From Verrucomicrobiaceae bacterium (GTDB lineage: Bacteria; Verrucomicrobiota; Verrucomicrobiia; Verrucomicrobiales; Verrucomicrobiaceae), in assembly GCA_027487315.1 (NCBI GenBank), contig JAIYDW010000234.1, positions 1-56,810 of the forward strand: DNA of 56,810 bases, read 5' to 3'. Of this stretch, positions 7,962-16,997 are shown piece by piece. Numbering within the stretch: position 1 is the stretch's first letter; every line of letters begins with the position of its first letter. The translations under genes were made by a program, and so were the position numbers. The notes under the pieces were generated by a model that was given only the letters and a program-made list of their open reading frames with translations, did not search any database and was not told the origin of the DNA.

Positions 7962-10141
7962 TGCGATTTGCCATGAAACACACACTCACCCATCAAGACG
8001 ACAAAAAGATCGCAGACAAAAATAGGCAGACTCGAACACCATTTTTCTGTCTCACATTTTTTTGTCTTATCACCTCACTGCACGCCGCCGAGCCGATCAC
8101 CAACTCCATCGGCATGAAGCTCATGCCCATTCAGCCCGGCACGTTCACGATGGGCCAGGACGGGCCGCCGATGGAGGATTACTTGCGGCAGAAGCGGTTT
8201 GGCGAGATGCACAAGGACATCGACCGGATCGACTTCGATGAGAAGCCCGCGCACCGGGTCACCATCACGCAGCCGTTTCACATCGGCGTCACCGAGGTCA
8301 CGGTGGCGCAGTATCGACAGTTCGATCCTGAGTTCAAAAAGAAGAATCCGAAGTCGAAGCCTGCGGATGATGATGCGGCAAGCGGTGTGACTTGGGACAA
8401 GGCTGTGGCGTTTTGCGAGTGGCTCACGAAGAAGGAAGGCAAGACCTATCGCCTGCCGACCGAGGCGGAGTGGGAGTATGCCTGCCGCGCTGGCACGACG
8501 ACGCTCTTTCATACCGGTGACGATTTGCCGGACGGGCATCAAAAGTGGTTCGGTGAGGACAACTTCCGCGGTGTGTATTTCCCCTCGGGACCGATGCCGC
8601 GTGAGTATGACTGGCGGAATGTCGGGAAGCCCGCAGCGAGCTTGAAGCAGGGGCAGATCATCGGCCTCGATCACCCGGTGGAGGAATCGAAGGCGGGTGG
8701 CACGGGTTCCTTACGCGTGGCGCAAAAAACGCCGAATGCCTGGGGCCTGCACGACATGCATGGCAACCTGGCGGAGTGGTGCAACGATTGGTATGGGCCG
8801 TATGAAAGCGGCTCGCAGACTGATCCGCTCGGTCGCGCCGATGGCGATTGCCGTGTGTTTCGCGGCGGCTTTCATTCCTCGATGAGCCGCTTTCTGCGCT
8901 CGGCGAATCGCGGCTCGTGGGTAACGAACTCCGCGAGCGAGCGCATCGGCTTCCGCGTCGTGCAGGGTGAGCTTCCGAAGGTAAAACTCATGCCCGTGGC
9001 CACGATGCCGCTGAACGCGCAGAACGTGAGTCAGAAGGTGCCGGACATCACGCCGCAGCCAGCGGACGCGCCTTTCTTTGAAGGGCCGAAGCCCTTCGTG
9101 CGCATTCCCGAGGGCGCTGTCGGCCCGGTGCTCATCAGTCAAAATCACAGCCCGTCCATCACCGAGTGCCCGAATGGCGATTTGCTCGCCGTTTGGTTCT
9201 CCACCCTCGGCGAGACCGATCTCACCACCGCAAACGCCGCCTCGCGATTGCGCTATGGCGCCAAGGAATGGGAACCCGCCTCGCCCTTCTGGGATGCGCA
9301 GGACGTGAACGACCATGCGCCCAAGGTCTGGTGGGACGGCGAGAAGACGATCTTCCACATCGTCGAAGGCCGACAGCATGGCGACATCGTGATCCGCCGC
9401 TCCACCGACAACGGCGTGACCTGGTCGAAGGCCGAAGTGATGCGGGCACACGGAGAGTCGGCCAGCAATCCCATCCGAACGAAGGAATGTGTCATCGCGA
9501 TCCCATTCGACTCCGCTGGCCTGTCCATCAGCCGTAACAACGGCAAGAGCTGGAGCGAGACCGGGCGGCATCGGCGCGGTTCGGAAGACATTCAGCCCGG
9601 AGGCAAGGGACCTTTCATGGCAGGCATCCACGGTCCTGTCGTCGAGCTGGCCGACGGACGGCTCATGGCCTTCGGTCGCATCAGCGCAGGGAACGCGGAC
9701 CAGGAGCGTTTCAAGTTCAAGATGCCCGTCAGCTACTCCGGCGACCTCGGTGAAACGTGGCAATGGGAAACGAGTGAGTTCCCCGTGGTGAGCAACACCC
9801 AGCGCCCCGCCATGCTGCGGCTCAAAGAAGGCCCCATCCTGCTCTGTTCCTTCACCGACGGGGCCCGCACGCCTTTCAAAGAGCGCAAAGGCCTCACCTT
9901 CAAATCCACCGCCGGCGACTACACTGGCACTGGCCTATACGCCGCCGTCAGCTACGACGAAGGCAAAACCTGGCCCGACCGCCGCCTCATCGCCCCCGAA
10001 GGCAAAACCACCGCCGACATCGGCGGCTACCTCGCCCTCACTCAAACCCGCGACGGATGCATCCAGCTCATCACCAGCAAGGACCACTATGCCTTCAACC
10101 TTGCGTGGGTCAAAGCCCTGCCGACTGCGCCGAAGAAGTGA
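7961..10141 (+). CDS. Exported FGE-like (SUMF1) domain fused to a sialidase-type propeller
   Basis: This 726-residue exported protein has a signal peptide encoded by palindrome B (end near LHAAEP). Residues ~50-340 form a formylglycine-generating-enzyme-like domain: NSIGMKLMPIQPGTFTMG, RLPTEAEWEYACRAGT, NAWGLHDMHGNLAEWC and GFRVV. Residues ~370-720 form a six-bladed sialidase-type propeller with Asp-box motifs STDNGVTW, SRNNGKSW, SGDLGETW and SYDEGKTW. FGE-like domains of this kind often do not generate formylglycine but act as binding or other catalytic modules. The propeller may cleave or bind sialic-acid-like or other acidic sugars. The start is TGATG-coupled to the upstream gene; 7973 (MKHT) is an alternative. 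Confidence 0.8.
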   Translation: MRFAMKHTLTHQDDKKIADKNRQTRTPFFCLTFFCLITSLHAAEPITNSIGMKLMPIQPGTFTMGQDGPPMEDYLRQKRFGEMHKDIDRIDFDEKPAHRVTITQPFHIGVTEVTVAQYRQFDPEFKKKNPKSKPADDDAASGVTWDKAVAFCEWLTKKEGKTYRLPTEAEWEYACRAGTTTLFHTGDDLPDGHQKWFGEDNFRGVYFPSGPMPREYDWRNVGKPAASLKQGQIIGLDHPVEESKAGGTGSLRVAQKTPNAWGLHDMHGNLAEWCNDWYGPYESGSQTDPLGRADGDCRVFRGGFHSSMSRFLRSANRGSWVTNSASERIGFRVVQGELPKVKLMPVATMPLNAQNVSQKVPDITPQPADAPFFEGPKPFVRIPEGAVGPVLISQNHSPSITECPNGDLLAVWFSTLGETDLTTANAASRLRYGAKEWEPASPFWDAQDVNDHAPKVWWDGEKTIFHIVEGRQHGDIVIRRSTDNGVTWSKAEVMRAHGESASNPIRTKECVIAIPFDSAGLSISRNNGKSWSETGRHRRGSEDIQPGGKGPFMAGIHGPVVELADGRLMAFGRISAGNADQERFKFKMPVSYSGDLGETWQWETSEFPVVSNTQRPAMLRLKEGPILLCSFTDGARTPFKERKGLTFKSTAGDYTGTGLYAAVSYDEGKTWPDRRLIAPEGKTTADIGGYLALTQTRDGCIQLITSKDHYAFNLAWVKALPTAPKK
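8000..8066. repeat. Palindromic element B (67 bp), translated as signal peptide
   Basis: This copy has the same 12-3-12-13-12-3-12 layout and exact length as element A: GACAAAAAGATC, GCA, GACAAAAATAGG, 13 bp, CATTTTTCTGTC, TCA, CATTTTTTTGTC. The left arm has diverged more than the right. It is translated in the same frame as A, giving DKKIADKN and then PFFCLTFFCL of the FGE-sialidase signal peptide. Confidence 0.82.
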
Positions 10142-10174
10142 TCAGCCCACCAACCACGCTCAAAACACGGACTC

Positions 10175-11479
10175 ATGAAACACATTCGCTTCTTCCTCAT
10201 TCCTCTCGTCCTTTCCGTGTCTTCGGTGTGTTCCGTGGGCCAAACTAAACCCGAAGTCGCCAATGCCACCAAGGTCACGAAACGCGCCTGGGAATCCGCG
10301 CCTGATGAAAAGAAAGTGCTTTGGCAGCAGCAGCGCGAGGCATTGATCAACATCGACCTATCCGAAGACACGCAGAGGCAGATCGTTATCGCTCGCGGTT
10401 CGCCGAAGCCGGATGAGTATCACGCGCATCCGACCACCGCGATGCTGGCGGACAACAAAACGATGTTTTGCGTCTGGAACATCGGCCACGGCGGTCATGC
10501 GGGGCCGATGGCACGCAGCGATGACACGGGTTTGACCTGGACGCGCCTGGACGACGTGCTGCCGCCGAACTACGCCAACTTCAAGAACTGCCCCAGTATC
10601 TACTGCATCACCGATCCGCAAGGCAAAGAGCGGCTGTGGGTCTTTGCCGCACGCACTTTGACCGACAAGGAGAACCCGAAGCTCATCGAAGGCCGTCATC
10701 AGGGTTTCATGCCGCGCATCGTCAGCGAGGACGACGGCAAGACGTGGCGCGAGCTGCCTCCCATCGGCGGGCGCATCGCGAAGGACGATCCCTTTCGCTG
10801 CATCATGACCTTTTCCAGCATCGTGCGGCTGAAGGATGGCTCGTCGCTTGGTTTCTTCCATCGCGGCAGCGGCATCGGCGAAGAAGGCACGCTGCAAGTG
10901 CTGCAATCCATCACCCGCAACGGCGGCTTCACCTGGTCGCCACCCACCGTCGTCTGCGACGGCACGAAGCTCGATGGCAAGCACCCGTGCGAGCCGTATG
11001 TCTTCCGCTCGCCCGATGGCAACGAACTCTGCTGCCTCATGCGCGAAAACCGCCGCAGCGGCACCAGCCTCGTCATGTTCAGTCGCGATGAAGGCAAGAC
11101 ATGGTCAAAGGCCACAGACGCACCGTGGGGCCTCACGGGTGATCGTCACCACGACATCACCTTGCCCGATGGCCGCATGGTCATCGTCTTCCGCAACGCC
11201 TCGCCAAAGTCGCAGGACGAAGGCGGCTTCATCGCGTGGGTCGGCACCTACGACGACATCAAGCAAGGCGAGCCCGGGCAGTATCGCGTGAGCCTGCTGA
11301 AGACGTTCAAAGACGGCTTCTACCCCGGCATCCATTTGCTCCCCGACGGCACCATCGTCGCTACAACGTATGCGAACTATCGCAAAGAAGACATCGGCTG
11401 CTCCATCGTCAGCATCCGCTTCAAAATGAGCGAGGTGGATGCGATGGCGGCAGAGATAAACCCACAAGCGAAACCATGA
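10175..11479 (+). CDS. Exported sialidase-family (BNR) protein
   Basis: This 434-residue exported protein has a signal peptide at 1-22 (MKHIRFFLIPLVLSVSSVCS). The mature part is a sialidase-type propeller with Asp-boxes SDDTGLTW, SEDDGKTW, TRNGGFTW and SRDEGKTW. The stretch around GSPKPDEYHAHPTTAML is conserved with a decayed copy at 31639. It is annotatable as exo-alpha-sialidase family (GH33-like), but the catalytic Arg triad and Tyr/Glu pair were not verified, so another glycan specificity is possible. The adjacent sialate O-acetylesterase gene overlaps its stop by ATGA, which supports use on O-acetylated acidic sugars. Its last ~60 codons are duplicated at 13095-13277. Confidence 0.78.
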   Translation: MKHIRFFLIPLVLSVSSVCSVGQTKPEVANATKVTKRAWESAPDEKKVLWQQQREALINIDLSEDTQRQIVIARGSPKPDEYHAHPTTAMLADNKTMFCVWNIGHGGHAGPMARSDDTGLTWTRLDDVLPPNYANFKNCPSIYCITDPQGKERLWVFAARTLTDKENPKLIEGRHQGFMPRIVSEDDGKTWRELPPIGGRIAKDDPFRCIMTFSSIVRLKDGSSLGFFHRGSGIGEEGTLQVLQSITRNGGFTWSPPTVVCDGTKLDGKHPCEPYVFRSPDGNELCCLMRENRRSGTSLVMFSRDEGKTWSKATDAPWGLTGDRHHDITLPDGRMVIVFRNASPKSQDEGGFIAWVGTYDDIKQGEPGQYRVSLLKTFKDGFYPGIHLLPDGTIVATTYANYRKEDIGCSIVSIRFKMSEVDAMAAEINPQAKP

Positions 11480-13074
11480 ATCACGCACTCACGCTCCTCT
11501 TTCATCGCAACAGGGCGATCATTCCCCTTGTGGGGCTTGCCCTGGTTTTCCTGTCCCAGGAGACCCATGCGGACGATCGCCTGCGGTTCCCGGGATGGTT
11601 CACCGACCACATGGTGTTGCAGCGCGATAAGAAGATTCATGTCTGGGGCTGGGCCAAAGTGGGCGACATGATTCAAGTAACGCTCAGCACCGAAAAAGAG
11701 AACGCCACGGCCGATTCAAAAGGTCGTTGGGACGTGTTCTTCGTGCCGCGCCCGGCCGGTGGCCCTTTCGTTTTGAAGGCTGAAAGCGGCAGTGAGCAAA
11801 TCCAGGTTTCGGATGTCCTGATCGGCGATGTGTGGGTGATCGGCGGGCAATCGAACATGAATATCGCGGTTCGCGATGGCGACGAGGCTGTCGAAGCAAT
11901 CAAAGCTTCCACCGATGACAAACTGCGCCTCATTCATTTTCCCAAGCGTCCCGAGTGGGAGCCGCAAATCGACAACACGGCTCAATGGGAGAAGGCGTCG
12001 CCGCAAAGCGTGACGACGTTTTCGTGTGTCGGCTATCACTTTGCACGAAAACTCAGGGGCGAGATGAGGGACGTTCCCATCGGAATGATTCAGGCGGCCG
12101 TTGGCTCCACCTGCGCCGAAGCCTGGCTCAGCAGGGATGCCTTGGGACAGAACCAGGCGTTTGCTCACTACTTAAAGGATTTGGACGCGGTCGAAGCCAA
12201 ATACCCGGAAGTCAAAACCAGCATGGTGGAGATCGGAACCAAATGGAACAGGCTGCGCAAAGACCATATCCAGGCGGGGATCGATTTCCGCGCCGGTAAG
12301 CTCAAAGAACGCCCGCCCGTCAACGACGCCCCTTATGCCCGCGCCTTGCCGTGCCTGATGCACAATGGAATGATCCGCCCTCTTCAGCCCTTCGCCATTC
12401 GCGGGGTCATCTGGTGGCAGGGGGGAAGCAATGCAAAGCCAACCGAGAAGGCGTTCGAATACCGCGAATTGTTTCCCTACTTGATCGAAACCTGGCGCAA
12501 GGAATGGGGACAGGGCGACTTTCCATTTCTCTTTGCCCAGGAGCCGACGCTGAAGTGGGATTTCATGGAGCCCGGATGGATGGTGGTCCGCGAAGCGCAA
12601 CTGATGACAGCGCAGAAAGTCAAAAACACCGCCATCATCATCAATTCGGACCAGCGCTACGACAAGAACCCCGAACTCAAGCACTTCCCCACGAAACCCG
12701 TGGTAGGCCAGCGGCTGGCTCTGGCGGCCCTGGCGTTGGCATATGGAAAGAAGGTGGCCTTTTCGGGTCCGCTTTATGACGCGTCCAGAACCAAGGTGGA
12801 AGGCGCTAAGATGCGCATCGGGTTCATCCACGCCGAGTCCGGCCTGAAGATGCGCCAGGGGAAACTGGAGTACTTTGAAATCGCCGGCGACGACCGGAAA
12901 TTCGTCAAGGCCCAGGCCACTATCGAGGGCGACACCGTTGTCGTCTGGTCCGAGGCCGTCGCCCATCCACGGGCCGACCGTTACGACTGGGATACATGGA
13001 CGGGCGCGACTTTGATGAATCAAGCGGGTCTGCCCGCATCGCCCTTCAGGACAGACGACTGGGTGATCGATTGA
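11476..13074 (+). CDS. Exported sialate O-acetylesterase-like SGNH esterase
   Basis: This 532-residue protein has a signal peptide (residues ~8-30, ending SQETHAD) and the sialate 9-O-acetylesterase layout. FTDHMVLQRDKKIHVWGWA is the N-terminal domain signature (key parts DHMVLQR and VWGWA). GGQSNM carries the nucleophilic Ser, GVIWWQGGSN is the family's second block, and a candidate catalytic His is in KHFPTKPVVGQRLA. It removes O-acetyl groups from sugars such as sialic acid; related enzymes act on xylan or other glycans. The gene starts within the sialidase stop codon (ATGA). It is bracketed by a ~180-bp direct repeat of the sialidase 3' end, which suggests it entered the locus by duplication or insertion. 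Confidence 0.82.
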   Translation: MNHALTLLFHRNRAIIPLVGLALVFLSQETHADDRLRFPGWFTDHMVLQRDKKIHVWGWAKVGDMIQVTLSTEKENATADSKGRWDVFFVPRPAGGPFVLKAESGSEQIQVSDVLIGDVWVIGGQSNMNIAVRDGDEAVEAIKASTDDKLRLIHFPKRPEWEPQIDNTAQWEKASPQSVTTFSCVGYHFARKLRGEMRDVPIGMIQAAVGSTCAEAWLSRDALGQNQAFAHYLKDLDAVEAKYPEVKTSMVEIGTKWNRLRKDHIQAGIDFRAGKLKERPPVNDAPYARALPCLMHNGMIRPLQPFAIRGVIWWQGGSNAKPTEKAFEYRELFPYLIETWRKEWGQGDFPFLFAQEPTLKWDFMEPGWMVVREAQLMTAQKVKNTAIIINSDQRYDKNPELKHFPTKPVVGQRLALAALALAYGKKVAFSGPLYDASRTKVEGAKMRIGFIHAESGLKMRQGKLEYFEIAGDDRKFVKAQATIEGDTVVVWSEAVAHPRADRYDWDTWTGATLMNQAGLPASPFRTDDWVID

Positions 13075-13094
13075 CCGTCCTACAATGTGATCCC

Positions 13095-13277
13095 CATCGC
13101 ATGAGCCTGCTCAAGACCTTCAAAGACGGCTTCTCCCCCGGCATCCATTTGCTCCCCGGTGGCACCATCGTCGCCACGACCTATGCGAACTATCGCAAAG
13201 AAGACATCGGCTGCTCCATCGTCAGCCTCCGCTTCAAAATGAGCGAGGTGGACGCGACGGCGGAGACGATGAAGTGA
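13095..13277 (+). pseudogene. Duplicate of the sialidase 3' end (gene fragment)
   Basis: Translation in the frame ending at 13277 gives SLLKTFKDGFSPGIHLLPGG and onward. It matches the last ~60 residues of the sialidase at 10175-11479 with only a few changes, and the nucleotide match starts at ATCGC near 13095. No propeller lies upstream; the preceding sequence is the acetylesterase gene. An ATG at 13101 could give a 58-residue peptide, but I regard it as a non-functional scar. The two copies (11285-11470 and 13095-13277) form a direct repeat flanking the acetylesterase gene. Confidence 0.8.
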
Positions 13278-13287
13278 CCATCTTTTT

Positions 13288-15663
13288 ATGAAACACTGCG
13301 CCAATGACTCCTCTATGAACGACAAAAACATGTCCGGCAAAAACTTGAAGACCCGGAGCCCATTTTTCTGCCACGCATCTTTTTGTCGTCTCCTCCTCAC
13401 CGCCCTACTCCTCGCGCCGCTAGCCACACTTCACGCCGCTGATGATCTTCCTGAGCCGCCTGTGAGTTGGAAATACCCGCCGGAGATGCCGGGGGCGAGT
13501 GTGGAGGTTTATCGGGAGGTGAATGGTGTGAAGCTCAATGCCTACATCTTCACGCCGTCGGGTCACCGAGCCTCGGATCGATGCCCAGCGGTGTTGTTCT
13601 TCTTTGGCGGCGGATGGAAAGGTGGATCGCCGGGGCAGTTCCTGCCGCAGTCGCTTTACCTCGCGAAGCGCGGCATGATCGCCATCCCTTGCGACTACCG
13701 GGTGCTGAGCCGTCACGGAGTGATCCCGCAGGATTGCCTGCGCGATGCGAAGGCGGCGATGCGTTGGGCTCGCGCCAATGCCGCGCGTCTGGGTATCGAC
13801 CCTGACCGCATCGTAGCCGGAGGTGAATCCGCTGGTGGTCATCTCGCTGCTGCAGTGGCGTTGGTGCCGGGTTTCGAGGACGGAGATCACACCGAAGTCA
13901 GCTCGATGCCGAACGCTCTCGCGTTGTTCAATCCTGCCGTTGTGCTCGCGCCGGTGGAAGGTCATCCAGGGCTGCTTTCAGACGAAAAGAACGCCGACAT
14001 CCGCACCCGCTGCGATGGCCGTCCTCAGGAAATCTCACCTTATCATTTCGTCCGCGCTGGGCTGCCTCCGAGCATTTTCTTCCACGGCACGAAGGACGAG
14101 GCTGTGCCATTCCCCACGGTGGAACTCTTTGCCAAGGCCATGACCGCTGCGGGCAATCGCTTCGAACTCAAAGCCTACGAAGGCCAACCGCACGGCTTCT
14201 TCAATCCCGGGCGCGGCAAAGGCGAGCCGCGCGAGGAGGCCAGTCGCTGCTTTCACCGCACCATCCGCGAGCTGGACGCCTTCTTCGTATCACTGGGCTA
14301 TCTCAAGCCATCGGACAAGTTGCCAACACCAGCCGCCAAGAAGCTGTCCGATTTCCAGCCACTCGTCCGCACCGAGACCTGGACCGAGAAATGGCCGGAC
14401 GCTTCCGGCAAAGCCGAAACGCGCAACGTCACCGCCGAAGTGTGGACGCAAGCCATGCAAGCATCGCTGGACGCCCAAGGAACGCTGCACATTCCCGCGC
14501 GAGCGAAACCCTATTACCTGGACGGTCCGCTCGTCGTGAAATCCGGCCAAAAACTAAGCGCTGATCCGACCGCTGAGATTCGCCTCAAGCCCGGCAGTAA
14601 CACCTGCATGGTGCGCAACGAGCATGTCGCCACCATGAACACGAAGCCGGTGCCCGCCGATTTGCAGCTCGATTCGGACATCACCATCGAAGGCGGCATC
14701 TGGACGACACTGGCCGTGTCCCGAGCTGAATCCAACGGCAATTTGCGCGGCCACTCAGCGAAGGAGAATCCGGCTTTCGGTGCGCACGGCGTCATCCTGC
14801 TGCAAAACGTCCGCCGCGTCTCGGTGAAAAACGTCACCATTCGCCAGAGTCGGCCCTTCGGCGTGCATTTGGCGAACGCGCATGAGTTCACAATCGAGAA
14901 CGTCACGCTTCAAGAGCATTACCGCGACGGCGTGCATGTGAATGGCCCTTCAAGCGATGGCGTCATTCGTGGCGTGCGAGGCGATTCGCACGATGACAAC
15001 GTGGCGCTCAATGCCTAGGAATGGAAACACTACGCGCCCAGCTACGGTGCCATCGAGCGCATCGCCATCGAAGACGTCACCGGAGCGCCCGAAGGTCTGC
15101 CTGCGGCCAATTCCATCCGCATCCTGCCCGGCGTGAAGCGTTTTGACGATGGCACCACGCTCGATTGCCCCATCAGCGACATCACGCTGCGCCGCATCAT
15201 GGACATTCATGAGTTCAAGCTCTATGACCAGCCGAACCTCGAACTCGGTCGCGGTAACGACTTCAGCATCGGCGTCGGCACGCTCAAAAAGCTCCATTTT
15301 GAAGATCTCACCTTCAATCACCCCGGCAAGATTGAACTCCGCGCAAACACCGACGCCCTCTCGATCCACAACGTCCGCGTGAATCACCCCATCACTCCTG
15401 AATGGCACCTCCTCGCCATCGGCCCGAAGTCCATGACCTACCAGAGCGGAGGTCCGAGCAAGCCAGAGAAGTGGACTGAAATCTTCTCCCCCGACCTCGA
15501 CTGCATTGCGCGCAACGTCAGCATCACCGGCGTCCGCACCAAGGACTCGCAGACAGACTTGCCCATCGAGCAAGTCGTCAAAGTCATCGAGCAAAAACCC
15601 AACCCCGACTACCCCAATACCACACCGAAAGGCGGCACGGGGAAAGGGATTTGGATTCGATGA
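13288..15663 (+). pseudogene. Esterase (alpha/beta hydrolase) plus right-handed beta-helix protein, interrupted by amber codon
   Basis: Two frames lie in the same phase, 13288-15018 and 15019-15663, separated only by TAG at 15016-15018. Together they give about 791 codons. The signal peptide is partly encoded by palindrome C. Residues ~60-340 are an alpha/beta-hydrolase esterase: FFFGGGW oxyanion loop, nucleophile GGESAGG, acid in HGTKDEAVP, His in GQPHGFF. Residues ~370-790 are a parallel beta-helix of the pectate-lyase/GH28 type with repeats such as VSVKNVTIRQSRPFGVHLAN. The TAG falls in DDNVALNA-stop-EWKHY, where related beta-helix proteins usually have Trp, so a TGG to TAG change is likely. 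The esterase half may still be made; the helix would be truncated. Sequencing error and readthrough are alternatives. Confidence 0.75.
13321..13387. repeat. Palindromic element C (67 bp), translated as signal peptide
   Basis: This copy has the same 12-3-12-13-12-3-12 layout and length as A and B: GACAAAAACATG, TCC, GGCAAAAACTTG, 13 bp, CATTTTTCTGCC, ACG, CATCTTTTTGTC. It is translated in the same frame as A and B, giving DKNMSGKNLKTRSPFFCHASFC of the esterase signal sequence in two arms (DKNMSGKN, then PFFCHASFC). Confidence 0.8.
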
Positions 15664-15691
15664 TGTATGTCTTCCACCGCTCTCCGTTTCC

Positions 15692-16978
15692 ATGACTAAT
15701 CCTCCTCCCTCTCAAGCACGCCGCGTCGTGCTTTTCTTCGCCGTTACGTTGGCGATCATCACTTATGTGGACCGCGTCTGCATATCCCAGGCAGCACCTG
15801 CGATGCAGGCGGAACTGGGTTTGACGAAAATCCAGATGGGCTATGCCTTCACCGCGTTTGGTTGGGCTTACGCCTTGTTTGAAATCCCTGGTGGCTGGCT
15901 CGGGGATCGCATCGGGCCGCGCAAGGTGCTGATGCGGGTGGTGGGCATGTGGTCTCTCTTCACGGTGGCCACGGGTTGGGCGTGGAATCTCTGGTCGCTG
16001 GTGGTCAGCCGGTTCTTCTTTGGCATGGGCGAGGCGGGTTGTTTTCCCAACATCACGAAGGCTTTTACTAACTGGTTCCCGTCGGCCGAGCGCGTCAAAG
16101 CCCAGGGCATCCTGTGGCTGAGTGCGCGCTGGGGTGGTGCCTTCACGCCGCTCATTGTCGGCTGGATGCTGGCGAGCGGTGGTGAGGGTAAGTTCGGGCT
16201 CGGCCTGCATTACCGGTGGGTGTTTCTGATCTTTGGTCTGCTGGGCGTGGTCTGGGCGCTGTCGTTCTACCGCTGGTTCCGCGATTATCCGAAGGATCAT
16301 CCGGCGGTGAATGCGGGCGAGTTGGCTGTCATCGGGGAAACGCAGCACAGCGGTGATCATTCAATGCCGTGGGGCAAGCTGCTGGCCTCACGCACAGTCT
16401 GGATGCTCTGGGCGCAGTATTTTTTCATGTCCTACGCCTGGTATTTTTACATCACCTGGTTCCCCACGTATCTGAAGGAACAGTTCACCGGCATGGGCGA
16501 TATGCAGCGGGCCTTGCTGGCCTGTGTGCCGCTGTTTTTTGGCGGCATAGGCTCTATTCTCGCCGGTCTGCTTTCGGCGCGGCTGGATGTGTGGCTCGGC
16601 AGTATCGCCCGCACGCGCCGTTGGCTGGGAGTGCTTGGCATGGGCGCTGCGGGTCTCATGCTGCTCGTCTCGATGCAACTTCAGACACCCGTGGCCTCCG
16701 TGCTGGCTATTGGTCTCGCAGCTTTGTTCAGCGATCTTTCCATGCCTGGTTCCTGGGGCGCGTGCATGGATGTCGGCGGACGCTACACCGGTGCCCTCTC
16801 CGGCAGCATGAACATGATGGGCCAAGTCGGCGGAGCCATCGCACCCATGGCCGTGCCGCTCGTGCTCGCCGCCACAAACAACAACTGGACCATCAACATG
16901 GGCCTCTTCGCCCTCAGTTACTTCCTCGGCGCCATCTGCTGGGCCTTCATCAACTCCGACGAACGTCTGCACGAATAA
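15692..16978 (+). CDS. MFS transporter, probable sugar-acid (anion:cation symporter type) permease
   Basis: This 428-residue integral membrane protein has about 12 transmembrane helices. TM1 begins at VVLFFAVTLAIITYVDRVCIS, in the place where ACS-family (hexuronate/galactonate-type) permeases carry the TYxDRxxI motif, and the loop 2-3 motif GGWLGDRIGPRKVL is clear. Such transporters import uronates, aldonates or related organic acids with protons. It lies between the esterase/beta-helix gene and the lactonase, so it may bring in the sugar or acid fed to the lactonase-SDR-FAH route. Start 15692 (MTNPPPSQ) is preferred over 15506, which would overlap the upstream frame by about 160 bp. Confidence 0.85.
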   Translation: MTNPPPSQARRVVLFFAVTLAIITYVDRVCISQAAPAMQAELGLTKIQMGYAFTAFGWAYALFEIPGGWLGDRIGPRKVLMRVVGMWSLFTVATGWAWNLWSLVVSRFFFGMGEAGCFPNITKAFTNWFPSAERVKAQGILWLSARWGGAFTPLIVGWMLASGGEGKFGLGLHYRWVFLIFGLLGVVWALSFYRWFRDYPKDHPAVNAGELAVIGETQHSGDHSMPWGKLLASRTVWMLWAQYFFMSYAWYFYITWFPTYLKEQFTGMGDMQRALLACVPLFFGGIGSILAGLLSARLDVWLGSIARTRRWLGVLGMGAAGLMLLVSMQLQTPVASVLAIGLAALFSDLSMPGSWGACMDVGGRYTGALSGSMNMMGQVGGAIAPMAVPLVLAATNNNWTINMGLFALSYFLGAICWAFINSDERLHE

Positions 16979-16997
16979 CTCATCACTCCACCACTCC

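Noticed and set aside
13101-13277. Stand-alone 58-residue gene
   Set aside because: Its sequence is a copy of the sialidase C-terminus without the rest of the fold; treated as a fragment.
15016-15018. Amber codon read as pyrrolysine
   Set aside because: No pyrrolysine machinery is visible, the phylum is not known for it, and the context fits a mutated Trp codon.
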